From an uncultured Sphingomonadaceae bacterium (GTDB lineage: Bacteria > Pseudomonadota > Alphaproteobacteria > Sphingomonadales > Sphingomonadaceae), in assembly GCA_938016505.1 (NCBI GenBank), contig CALLWN010000021.1:1-6434 (forward strand): a stretch of DNA of 6,434 nucleotides. Direction: 5' to 3'. Shown here in pieces: positions 1 to 5,892 of this stretch. Within the stretch, counting starts at the first letter, position 1. Each line of letters begins with the position of its first letter. The notes beneath the pieces were generated by a model that saw only the letters and a program-made list of their open reading frames with translations, was not told the DNA's origin and made no database searches. The translations under genes and the position numbers were made by a program.

Positions 1-526
1 CGGCACCCGCTGGGAGAACATCCAGCTGATGCCCTCGATGACGCAGGAGGGCCCGAACTTCAGCTATGTCACCGCCCGCATGATCGGCTTCTACCAGGCC
101 AATGGCGCCCAGTTCGCCTGGGATCCGCGGGACTTTCCGCCCGGCTTCGGCCAGAAATATGCTGCGGCCTACCTCGACGGGGCGGGCGATTGGCTGAAGG
201 GCGAGAACAGCTACCGGCTGAGGGTTCCGGCCAATGTGCCGGTCGCCGATTTCTGGGCGCTCACAGTCTATGACAGCGAGACCCGCGCGCTCATCGAAGC
301 ACCGCAGCGGCGCGCCGAGATCAACCCGAAGGTCAACCGGCTGAAGATGAACGCCGATGGGTCGGTCGATCTCCATTTCGGCCCCAGCGCGCCGGCCGGG
401 TTCGAGAGCAACTGGATCCAGACCGTGCCGGGCCGGGCCTGGTTTGCCTATTTCCGCTGGTATGGCCCGACCGAGGCCTATTACGACAAGAGCTGGGCGC
501 TTCCGGACTTCAAGCGCGTCAACTGA
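1..526 (+). CDS. DUF1254/DUF1214-family protein, C-terminal part (5' partial)
   Basis: The reading frame is open from base 2 to the TGA at 524-526, giving 174 visible residues; the start lies outside the window. The visible part fits the DUF1214 domain that forms the C-terminal half of DUF1254/DUF1214 proteins. Supporting motifs are the DFWALTVYD strand, NADGSVDLHFGP, and the end block with NWIQTVPG, then WFAYFRWYGP, then EAYYDKSW and LPDF. In such proteins this end block lies close to the C-terminus, as here, so the 3' end looks intact. Full-length members are usually 350-500 residues and often exported, but no signal peptide can be seen in this fragment. The biochemical role of the family is poorly defined, so no function is assigned. 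The gene converges on ispG and has no evident link to the tol genes. Family call is firm; function is unknown. Confidence 0.85.
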   Translation, partial: GTRWENIQLMPSMTQEGPNFSYVTARMIGFYQANGAQFAWDPRDFPPGFGQKYAAAYLDGAGDWLKGENSYRLRVPANVPVADFWALTVYDSETRALIEAPQRRAEINPKVNRLKMNADGSVDLHFGPSAPAGFESNWIQTVPGRAWFAYFRWYGPTEAYYDKSWALPDFKRVN

Positions 527-563
527 CGGTGCGGAATGTGCGGACGGGGTGACGGACCCGGGC

Positions 564-635
564 CCGAGGCCGCGTCTCCCGCGCGGTGGCGGGCGCGGCG
601 CGCGCGCTACTCGGCTGCCCGGAGTGCGGCCTCGG
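564..635. terminator. Inverted repeat at the convergent gene junction, possible bidirectional terminator
   Basis: A perfect 10-bp inverted repeat, CCGAGGCCGC at 564-573 and GCGGCCTCGG at 626-635, brackets a 52-base loop. The right arm lies inside the last codons of ispG. Within the loop is a second small hairpin, CCCGC (578-582) with GCGGG (589-593). It lies between two converging genes, where a shared terminator would be expected. Neither strand has the T-run of a classical intrinsic terminator and the loop is long, so this is only a candidate. Chance pairing is common at this GC content. Confidence 0.25.
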
Positions 636-1734
636 CGTTGATGGCGTCGATCTCGGCGGCCTTCTTCTCGACGAGCTCGACGATGTGGTCGATGATCCGC
701 TCGTCGGTCACATGGTGGTCGGTCACGCCGGAGAGATAGACCATGTGGCGGCCGTTGCCGCCGCCGGTCAGGCCGATGTCGGTCTCGCGGGCTTCGCCGG
801 GGCCGTTGACCACGCAGCCGAGCACCGAGAGCGAGAGCGGGGTGGTGATGTGGGCGAGGCGGGCTTCCAGAGTCTCGACGGTGCGGATGACGTCGAAGCC
901 CTGGCGGGCGCAGGACGGGCAGGAGACGATCCGGACGCCGCGGGCGCGGATGCCGAGAGCCTTCAGGATGTGGAAGCCGACCTTCACTTCCTCCTCGGGC
1001 TCGGCCGAGAGCGAGACCCGGATGGTGTCGCCAACGCCCGACCACAGCAGCATGCCAAGCCCGATCGACGACTTGACGGTGCCGCCGATGAGGCCGCCGG
1101 CCTCGGTGATGCCCAGATGCAGCGGATAGTCGGTGCGGGCGGCAAGCTCGTTGTAGGCGGCAACCGCGAGGAAGACGTCGGACGCCTTCACGCTGATCTT
1201 GAATTCGTGGAAGTCGGCGTCTTCGAGAAGCTTGGCATGCTCGAGCGCGCTTTCGACCAGGGCTTCGGGGCAGGGCTCGCCATATTTCTCGAGCAGATGC
1301 TTCTCGAGGCTGCCGGCGTTGACCCCGATGCGGATCGAGCAGCCATTGGCGCGTGCCGCGCGGACCACTTCCTTCACGCGCTCCATCGAACCGATGTTGC
1401 CGGGGTTGATCCGCAGGCAGGCGGCGCCGGCATCGGCGGCCTCGAGCGCGCGACGGTAGTGGAAATGGATGTCGGCGACGATGGGGACCCGGGCCGCCCT
1501 GGTGATGAGCGGCATCGCGGCGGTCGCCTCCTCGGTCGGGCAGGAGACGCGGATGATGTCGGCGCCGACCTCCTCGCAGCGGCGGATCTGGTCGATCGTC
1601 GCCTTCGCGTCCTCGGTGGGCGTGTTGGTCATGGTCTGGACCGCGATCGGCGCGTCGCCGCCGACGGGCACGCGGCCCACCATGATCTGCCGGCTCTTGC
1701 GCCGGACGATGTCGCGCCAGGGGCGAACGCTCAT
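607..1734 (-). CDS. ispG: 4-hydroxy-3-methylbut-2-enyl diphosphate synthase (flavodoxin-dependent), IspG/GcpE
   Basis: This 375-residue protein matches the short bacterial IspG (E. coli form 372 residues). It performs the reductive ring opening of methylerythritol cyclodiphosphate to HMBPP, the penultimate MEP-pathway step for isoprenoid precursors, in the cytosol, using a [4Fe-4S] cluster and flavodoxin or ferredoxin electrons. Residues 1-260 form the TIM barrel, with the conserved blocks [10 protein letters not shown] (30-39), VADIHFHYR (86-94), [10 protein letters not shown] (106-115), [12 protein letters not shown] (134-145) and [10 protein letters not shown] (205-214). The C-terminal cluster domain keeps the cysteine ligands Cys272, Cys275 (CPSC) and Cys307 ([10 protein letters not shown]) and the nearby Glu314. 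The ATG at 1734 is preceded at 5 bases by GAGGAG (1740-1745) and opens the usual [16 protein letters not shown] start. It follows pal by 125 bp on the same strand and ends with TAG facing the DUF1214 gene. It appears intact. Confidence 0.98.
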   Translation of the reverse strand: MSVRPWRDIVRRKSRQIMVGRVPVGGDAPIAVQTMTNTPTEDAKATIDQIRRCEEVGADIIRVSCPTEEATAAMPLITRAARVPIVADIHFHYRRALEAADAGAACLRINPGNIGSMERVKEVVRAARANGCSIRIGVNAGSLEKHLLEKYGEPCPEALVESALEHAKLLEDADFHEFKISVKASDVFLAVAAYNELAARTDYPLHLGITEAGGLIGGTVKSSIGLGMLLWSGVGDTIRVSLSAEPEEEVKVGFHILKALGIRARGVRIVSCPSCARQGFDVIRTVETLEARLAHITTPLSLSVLGCVVNGPGEARETDIGLTGGGNGRHMVYLSGVTDHHVTDERIIDHIVELVEKKAAEIDAINAEAALRAAE

Positions 1735-1764
1735 GCTGTCTCCTCGGGGATCGGCTCCGCCCTG

Positions 1765-1793
1765 CCTATAGCCAGCGCGCCGGCGCGAGGGAA
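1765..1793 (-). promoter_or_regulatory. Candidate promoter for ispG with palindromic spacer
   Basis: On the minus strand a -35-like TTCCCT (1788-1793) and a -10-like TATAGG (1765-1770) are separated by 17 bases. They lie upstream of ispG so that transcription would begin about 25 bases before its ATG. The match is modest: four of six consensus bases at -10 and about three of six at -35. The spacer contains a perfect 12-bp palindrome, CGCGCCGGCGCG (1776-1787). The 125-bp gap after pal makes an ispG promoter plausible, but the call rests on weak motif similarity. Confidence 0.25.
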
Positions 1794-1859
1794 GCGGGGC
1801 GGAGGGAAAATCCGACGAATCCAGTCAGCTTGTCGCCGTCTGCCCAGGTGTGCCGAGGC

Positions 1860-2399
1860 TCAGTTCGCCATGCCCGAGACGAGGACGGTGACGGCGCGGC
1901 GGTTCTGCGCCCAGGCCTCCTCGTTCGAGCCTTCGACCGCCGGGCGCTCCTTGCCGTAGCTGATCACCGTCATCCGCGAGGCGGCGACGCCCTGGGCTGC
2001 GAGGTAGTTGCGGGCGGCGTTGGCGCGGCGCTCGCCGAGCGCGAGATTGTATTCGCGCGTTCCCCGCTCGTCGGCGTGGCCCTCGATCGTTGCGCGGACC
2101 GCGGGATATTGGCGCAGCCAGGCCGCCTGGCGGTCGAGCGTCAGGCGGGCGTCGCTGTCGAGGTCGTAGCGGTCGAGCGCGAAGAAGACCCGGTCCGATC
2201 CGGCCCGGGCGAGGAAATCGGCCATGCTGCCGGGGATGGCAGTGGTGCCGACGGCAGGCGGCGGCGGGGCGGCCGGCTCGGGCAGGGGGATGGGGGTGGC
2301 CGGCGGCGGCGGCGGCGGCGGGAGCGATTCGCGCTTCTTCGCGCAGGCCGAGACGAGGAGGGCAGCGGACACGAGGGCGAGGGCGATCTGGCGTGACAT
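1860..2399 (-). CDS. pal: Peptidoglycan-associated lipoprotein Pal
   Basis: This 179-residue lipoprotein links the outer membrane to peptidoglycan and binds TolB and TolA as the output of the Tol-Pal machine. Residues 1-18 form a lipoprotein signal ending in the lipobox V16-S17-A18, with lipidated Cys19. Residues 25-50 are a Pro/Ala linker containing seven prolines in a row (27-33). From about 62 to 177 there is an OmpA-like peptidoglycan-binding domain: FFALDRYDLD, then TIEGHADERGTREYN (104-118), then LGERRANAARNYL (121-133) and the SYGKERP and NRRAVTVL blocks. The Asp110 and Arg in the HADERG segment are typical of diaminopimelate-binding sites. The ATG at 2399 is preceded by AAGGGGAG (2407-2414) with 7 bases between, which supports this start and argues against a longer frame upstream. 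It lies 115 bp after tolB and is the last tol gene here. Confidence 0.97.
   Translation of the reverse strand: MSRQIALALVSAALLVSACAKKRESLPPPPPPPATPIPLPEPAAPPPPAVGTTAIPGSMADFLARAGSDRVFFALDRYDLDSDARLTLDRQAAWLRQYPAVRATIEGHADERGTREYNLALGERRANAARNYLAAQGVAASRMTVISYGKERPAVEGSNEEAWAQNRRAVTVLVSGMAN
2301..2321 (-). repeat. (CCG)7 trinucleotide tract in pal
   Basis: Seven identical CCG codons in a row (CGG repeated on the + strand) encode Pro27-Pro33 of Pal. Length changes by replication slippage would stay in frame and only alter the linker between the lipid anchor and the OmpA-like domain. Confidence 0.9.
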
Positions 2400-2514
2400 C
2401 TGGAGACTCCCCTTGCAGTGCCCGGCGCCGGCCGCGCACCCTGACTCTGCTGCTCTACAGGGGATTTGCTGCACCGAAAATGAAGAACGCGCGCCCGACG
2501 AGACTGCGGCCGGG
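2400..2514 (-). other. tolB-pal intergenic region
   Basis: These 115 bp separate tolB from pal, whereas tolQ, tolR, tolA and tolB abut or overlap. The segment 2461-2490 is one of the least GC-rich spots in the window and contains short A and T runs. Nearer pal lies a perfect palindrome CCGGCGCCGG (2422-2431) and then the pal ribosome-binding site. I could not identify a convincing -35/-10 pair or a terminator with a T-run, so whether pal has its own promoter is open. Confidence 0.3.
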
Positions 2515-3843
2515 CTAGGGCAGCAGCGAGCTCCACGACGGGTCGCTGGCCTCGAGCGGGGTGGGGATGGCGCGCTCGTTGCGGCCGGTGAGATCGACCG
2601 AGCGCAGGGTCGAGCGGCCACCGCGCTCGGTGCGGGTGAAGACGATGACCCGGCCGTTGGGCGACCAGCTCGGGTTCTCGTCCTGCCAGCCGTCGGTCAG
2701 CACCCGTTCGCCGGTGCCGTCGGGGCGGATGACGGCGATTCGGAACTGGCCGCCGCGGATGCGGACGAAGGCGATGAGGTCGCCGCGCGGGCTCCAGGCC
2801 GGGCTTGCGGCACGCCCCTCGCCGAAGCTGATGCGGGTGACGCCGCTGCCGTCGGCGTTCATGACGTAGAGCTGCTGGGTGCCGCCGCGATCGCTCTCGA
2901 AGACGATGCGGCGGCCATCGGGGCTCATGCTGGGCGAGGTGTCGATGGCGCTCGCGCTGGTGAGACGGGTGATGCGCCTGCTGGCGAGATCGACCGCCTG
3001 GATGTCGGCATTGCCGGACGCCATGACCGAGAGGAGGAGGCGGCTGCCATCGGGGGAGAAGGATGGCGCAAAGGTCATCGACTGGAAGGTGCCGACGGCT
3101 TCCTGGCGGCCCGAGCCGAGGGTGTAGAGCCAGACCCGGGGGCGGTTGCCCTCGAAGCTCATGTAGCTGATGGTCTGCTGGCTGGGGGCGAAGCGGGGGG
3201 TGAGCACGATGTTCTGGCCGCTGGTGAGGAAGCGGTGGTTGGCGCCATCCTGGTCCATGATGGCGAGCCGCTTGATGCGACTGGTGCGCGGGCCGGTCTC
3301 GGAGACGTAGACGATGCGGGTGTCGAAATAGCCGGCCTCGCCGGTCAAGCGGGTGTAGACCATGTCGCTGCACTTGTGGGCGGCGCGGCGCCAGCCGGCG
3401 ACCGGCACGGTGAAGCCCTGGCGGGCCAGCTCCTCTTCCGAGAAGACGTCGTGGAGGTAGCAGCCGACGGTGAGCGTGCCATCGGCGTTGGCGGTCACGA
3501 AGCCGGAGACGAGGGCCTGGGCGGCGAGCGTGCGGTAGGCGAAGAAGGCGGGCTTCAGGATCTCGGCATGGGTGGGGCGCGGCAGCGCGGCGCGGTCGAT
3601 CGGGCGGAACAGGCCGGAGCCCTGGAGGTTGGCGGTGATGATCCGCGCGACCGCCTCGCCGATGGTGGCGGTGTCGCCGGCGGGTGTGGGCGTGACGGTG
3701 GGGGTCGGGAAGACCGGGACCGCGACGGGCATGGGGGCGGCGAGCCCCTCGGTGATGTCGACCCGGAGCTGGGCGGCGGCGGGTGCTGCGGCAAGCGCGA
3801 GGAGCGCGGCGAGGAGGCGTCGGACGCGGGCTGTGGTCGGCAT
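2515..3843 (-). CDS. tolB: Tol-Pal system periplasmic beta-propeller protein TolB
   Basis: TolB (442 residues; E. coli 430) is the periplasmic partner that binds Pal and TolA in turn. Residues 1-24 are a Sec signal with a basic start (RVRR), a Leu/Ala core and a cleavage site after AAA, leaving QLRVDI. Residues 25 to about 165 are the TolB N-terminal domain, including the SGLFRPID block and LTVGCYLHDVF. From about 175 to 440 is the six-bladed propeller: IVYVSETGP, LAIMDQDGANHRFLT (193-207), then repeated blade motifs FSPDG (262-266), MSPDG (306-310), WSPRG (350-354) and WSPNG (393-397). A Thr/Pro segment (46-54) sits between the first strands. The ATG at 3843 shares a base with the tolA stop (TGATG); GAGGG lies 10 bases upstream. 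A start 45 bases further upstream would place a hydrophilic stretch before the signal and was rejected. Confidence 0.97.
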   Translation of the reverse strand: MPTTARVRRLLAALLALAAAPAAAQLRVDITEGLAAPMPVAVPVFPTPTVTPTPAGDTATIGEAVARIITANLQGSGLFRPIDRAALPRPTHAEILKPAFFAYRTLAAQALVSGFVTANADGTLTVGCYLHDVFSEEELARQGFTVPVAGWRRAAHKCSDMVYTRLTGEAGYFDTRIVYVSETGPRTSRIKRLAIMDQDGANHRFLTSGQNIVLTPRFAPSQQTISYMSFEGNRPRVWLYTLGSGRQEAVGTFQSMTFAPSFSPDGSRLLLSVMASGNADIQAVDLASRRITRLTSASAIDTSPSMSPDGRRIVFESDRGGTQQLYVMNADGSGVTRISFGEGRAASPAWSPRGDLIAFVRIRGGQFRIAVIRPDGTGERVLTDGWQDENPSWSPNGRVIVFTRTERGGRSTLRSVDLTGRNERAIPTPLEASDPSWSSLLP

Positions 3844-4676
3844 CAGGTCATCACCCTCGGGTCGAAGTTGAGCTCGAACTCGCGCCACTGAGGGTAGAGG
3901 GCGGTGGGGAGATCGAGCGGGCTGCAGCGCAGCACCGCGCGCCGCGCGGTTTCGACGAAGGCGCGGGCGTAGGACGCGTTGGCCTCGGTCGCGCCGGTCT
4001 GGCTCACGAACTCGGGCGGGGCGGCGAGCGAGCCATCGCGGTTGAGACGGATTCTGAGGACAACCGTCATCGCCCGGACGTCCGCTCCGCCGACGGGCGG
4101 GTTCCAGCAGGGTGCGATCTGGGCGCGGATGGCGGCCTCGAGCGTGGCAAGCGCCTGTGGCCCGGGCGCGCCGGGTGCGGCGCCGCGGCCCTGCGCCTCG
4201 GTGCCGGGCGGGGGGCGGCGGGCAGCGCGCGGTGCGGCGCGGTCGATGAGGGCCTCGAGCGCGCCGGGGTCGAACGGCTGGGGGGCCGGGGGCGCGGGCG
4301 CCGGGCGGGGCACGGGTCGGGGCGGCTCCTGGGGGATGGCATCCTGGGCGGTGGTGTCGCGCGGCTGTGCGGGTTGCGGCAGGGGTGCGGGTGCCGGGGC
4401 CACGGGCAGGGGCTCGGGCGGGGCCGCCTCAACGGGGTCGGGCGCGGGGGATGGCGGCGCCGGTGCCGGGGCGGGCGGTGCGGGGCTCGGCGAAGTGGTG
4501 ACGGCGCCGATGTCGACGAACTCGACCGGCGTGATGTCGCCCGGGGCGAAGGGGGGAGGGGTGCGATGGATGGCGAGCGAGAGCGCAGCGATGAGCGCGA
4601 GGTGGGCGGCGGCGGCGATGGCGAGCGCGCGGCCCTCGGTCATGGCCGGAGCCCGGTCATGCCGGACCTCGGTCAT
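3843..4676 (-). CDS. tolA: Cell envelope integrity protein TolA (TonB-like C-terminal domain)
   Basis: TolA transmits energy from TolQR across the periplasm to TolB and Pal. From the ATG at 4676 it has 277 residues. Residues 17-37 form one transmembrane helix with His25, probably equivalent to E. coli TolA His22; the Ser usual four residues earlier is Ala here. PVEFVDI follows at 50-56. Residues 59-135 are a Pro/Ala linker instead of the long charged helix of enterobacterial TolA. About 170-277 is the TolA/TonB-like domain, with APCWNPPVGG (188-197), the VVLRIRLNRDGSL strand, and LRCSPLDLP before the final WREFELNFDP. Cys190 and Cys251 may form a disulfide. ATGA joins it to tolR (4-bp overlap) and TGATG to tolB. 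No clear Shine-Dalgarno precedes it, consistent with coupled translation. A second in-frame ATG at 4643 (MTEGRAL) is a real alternative start. Confidence 0.93.
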   Translation of the reverse strand: MTEVRHDRAPAMTEGRALAIAAAAHLALIAALSLAIHRTPPPFAPGDITPVEFVDIGAVTTSPSPAPPAPAPAPPSPAPDPVEAAPPEPLPVAPAPAPLPQPAQPRDTTAQDAIPQEPPRPVPRPAPAPPAPQPFDPGALEALIDRAAPRAARRPPPGTEAQGRGAAPGAPGPQALATLEAAIRAQIAPCWNPPVGGADVRAMTVVLRIRLNRDGSLAAPPEFVSQTGATEANASYARAFVETARRAVLRCSPLDLPTALYPQWREFELNFDPRVMT

Positions 4677-4682
4677 GGCCGG
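4634..4682 (-). repeat. Direct repeat around the tolA start codon
   Basis: The 16-bp sequence CCTCGGTCATGGCCGG (given on the + strand) occurs at 4634-4649 and again at 4667-4682, offset by 33 bp, which is 11 codons. Each copy carries an in-frame minus-strand ATG-ACC-GAG, so the M-T-E start of TolA is present twice. A third related ATGACC lies between them (4660) in a different frame. Confidence 0.9.
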
Positions 4683-5128
4683 TCCCGCGGCTCGGCGCGC
4701 GGCCGGTTGACAAGGGCGACGCGGGTGAAGCCGGCCTGGGTCACGTCGGCGAGAAGGCTCGCGACCTCGCCATAGGGGATGGCCGCATCGGCGCGGATGA
4801 CGACCCGGACGCCGCCGCCGCGCGCCGCGCGGATGGCGGCGAGACGGGCGGCGACGGCATCGGGGGCCAGTGCCTCTTCCCCGATCTGGCGGGTGCCGTC
4901 GCGCGCGAGCGTGATGGCGAGCGGTTCCTCGTCGGCCGGAAGCGCTTTGGCGGAAGTTTCGGGGAGATCGACCGCAGTGCCGGTGACGAGGAGGGGGGCT
5001 GCGACCATGAAGATGATGAGGAGCACGAGCATCACGTCGACCATCGGGGTCACGTTGATCTCGGACATGGGGGCGCGGCGGCGGCGCCGGCCGCCACTGG
5101 CTGCACCACCGGCCATGCCCATCGCCAT
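4673..5128 (-). CDS. tolR: Tol-Pal system proton-channel protein TolR
   Basis: TolR (151 residues; E. coli 142) belongs to the ExbD/TolR family and forms the proton path with TolQ in the inner membrane. A Gly/Ala and Arg-rich cytoplasmic start (R14-R18) leads to the family signature MSEINVTPMVDV (21-32). One transmembrane helix follows (about 28-48), with Asp31 at the place of the essential proton-carrying Asp of this family. Residues 50-143 are the small periplasmic domain, including VDLPETSA, PLAITLARDG, VVIRADAAIPYG (109-120) and FTRVALVNRP. The ATG at 5128 is preceded by the strong AGGAGGG (5138-5144) 9 bases away. The start is joined to the tolQ stop as TGATG, and the stop overlaps the tolA start as ATGA. 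In-frame ATGs at residues 3 and 5 would change the start only slightly. Confidence 0.97.
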   Translation of the reverse strand: MAMGMAGGAASGGRRRRRAPMSEINVTPMVDVMLVLLIIFMVAAPLLVTGTAVDLPETSAKALPADEEPLAITLARDGTRQIGEEALAPDAVAARLAAIRAARGGGVRVVIRADAAIPYGEVASLLADVTQAGFTRVALVNRPRAEPRDRP

Positions 5129-5820
5129 CAGCTGCCGCCCTCCTGGTCGAGCTCGCGCGAGAGCATGGCGTGGAAGGCGGCCGAGAAGGCGGCGAGCCGA
5201 TCCTCGAGGCGGGAGATGAGGTGGAGCAGGCGGTTGTAGCCGATGACTGCGGGAATGGCGGCGAAGAGGCCGATGGCGGTTGCGAACAGCGCCTCGGCGA
5301 TGCCGGGGGCGACGACGGCGAGGCTGGTGTTCTGGGTGGCGCCGATGGCGGTGAAGGCGCGCATGATGCCCCACACCGTGCCGAACAGGCCGACGAAGGG
5401 GGCGACCGCGCCGATGGTCGCAAGGACGCTCAAGCGATCGGAGAGGTCGGAGACGGAGCGGTCGATCGCAGCCGCCATGACGCTTGCGAGCCTGGCGCGC
5501 ACGCCCTCGCGGTCGATGACGGTGCGGCCGTCGGTCGAGGCCTTCCACTCGTCCATGCCGGCGCGAAACAGGACGGCGGCCGGATGGTCGCCGCGGCCGC
5601 CGCCGATGTCGTCGAGGGTTTTCGCGTTCCAGAAGCGGGCCTCGAAGCTGGCGATCTCGCGCTTCAGGCGGGCGAGCAGGCGGGACCGCTCGATGATGAT
5701 CGCCCACGACCAGACCGAGGCGGCGAAGAGGCCGAGCATGACCAGCTTCACGACGATGTCCGCCTCGAGAAAGAGCGCGAGCGGCGACATGTCGGTCGCC
5801 GGGGCTATCAGCTTGTCCAC
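5128..5820 (-). CDS. tolQ: Tol-Pal system inner-membrane motor protein TolQ
   Basis: TolQ (230 residues, the same length as E. coli TolQ) is a MotA/TolQ/ExbB-family protein. Several copies surround TolR and form the proton-driven motor. Transmembrane segments are at about 22-43, 132-153 and 167-195. The cytoplasmic loop between the first two carries ERSRLLARLKREI and FWNAKTLDD. The family core GAVAPFVGLFGTVWGIM (137-153) and the APGIAEALFATAIGLFAAIPAV stretch (171-192) are well kept. The start is taken as GTG at 5820, because GGAAAGG (5826-5832) lies 5 bases before it. The next ATG (5790, MSPLALF) has no ribosome-binding site but remains possible. It lies 72 bp after ybgC and overlaps tolR by one base. 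Confidence 0.97.
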   Translation of the reverse strand: MDKLIAPATDMSPLALFLEADIVVKLVMLGLFAASVWSWAIIIERSRLLARLKREIASFEARFWNAKTLDDIGGGRGDHPAAVLFRAGMDEWKASTDGRTVIDREGVRARLASVMAAAIDRSVSDLSDRLSVLATIGAVAPFVGLFGTVWGIMRAFTAIGATQNTSLAVVAPGIAEALFATAIGLFAAIPAVIGYNRLLHLISRLEDRLAAFSAAFHAMLSRELDQEGGS

Positions 5821-5825
5821 GCCTG

Positions 5826-5832
5826 CCTTTCC
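5826..5832 (-). promoter_or_regulatory. Ribosome-binding site that supports the GTG start of tolQ
   Basis: Minus-strand GGAAAGG ends 5 bases before the GTG at 5820. No comparable purine-rich element precedes the first in-frame ATG at 5790, so this site decides the start. Confidence 0.6.
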
Positions 5833-5842
5833 GGTTGTCGCA

Positions 5843-5869
5843 GCCGGCCTGCCACTTCACGGGGCCGGC
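5843..5869 (-). other. Hairpin-forming inverted repeat between ybgC and tolQ
   Basis: GCCGGCC (5843-5849) and GGCCGGC (5863-5869) form a perfect 7-bp stem with a 13-base loop. The stem lies 22 bases upstream of the tolQ start codon and just before its ribosome-binding site. There is no T-run after it, so it is not a standard terminator. It could be a structured leader or a chance GC pairing. Confidence 0.35.
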
Positions 5870-5892
5870 AGCGCTCCTGTTGCGGCTGCTCT

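Noticed and set aside
586..1959. Long open frame on the + strand opposite ispG and the end of pal
   Set aside because: It is antisense to a clearly conserved ispG, its composition is the Asp/Gly/Ala-rich type produced by reading GC-rich genes backwards, and no protein family is recognisable.
1860..2621. Longer Pal starting inside tolB
   Set aside because: The lipoprotein signal and lipobox begin at the ATG at 2399, which has its own AAGGGGAG site; an extension would bury the signal peptide.
2224..3891. A 555-codon open frame on the + strand opposite tolB
   Set aside because: It lies antisense to a full-length TolB with all domains intact. The translation is low-complexity Gly/Ala/Glu/Asp without motifs, as expected from lack of stops in GC-rich DNA.
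3783..4775. Open frame on the + strand opposite tolA
   Set aside because: It is a shadow of the Pro/Ala-rich tolA region and yields Gly/Arg-rich sequence with no domain.
3843..5423. Much longer TolA starting inside tolQ
   Set aside because: The extra N-terminal sequence reads tolR and tolQ out of frame and is Arg/Pro/Ser low complexity. The TolA transmembrane start directly follows the ATG at 4676 or 4643.
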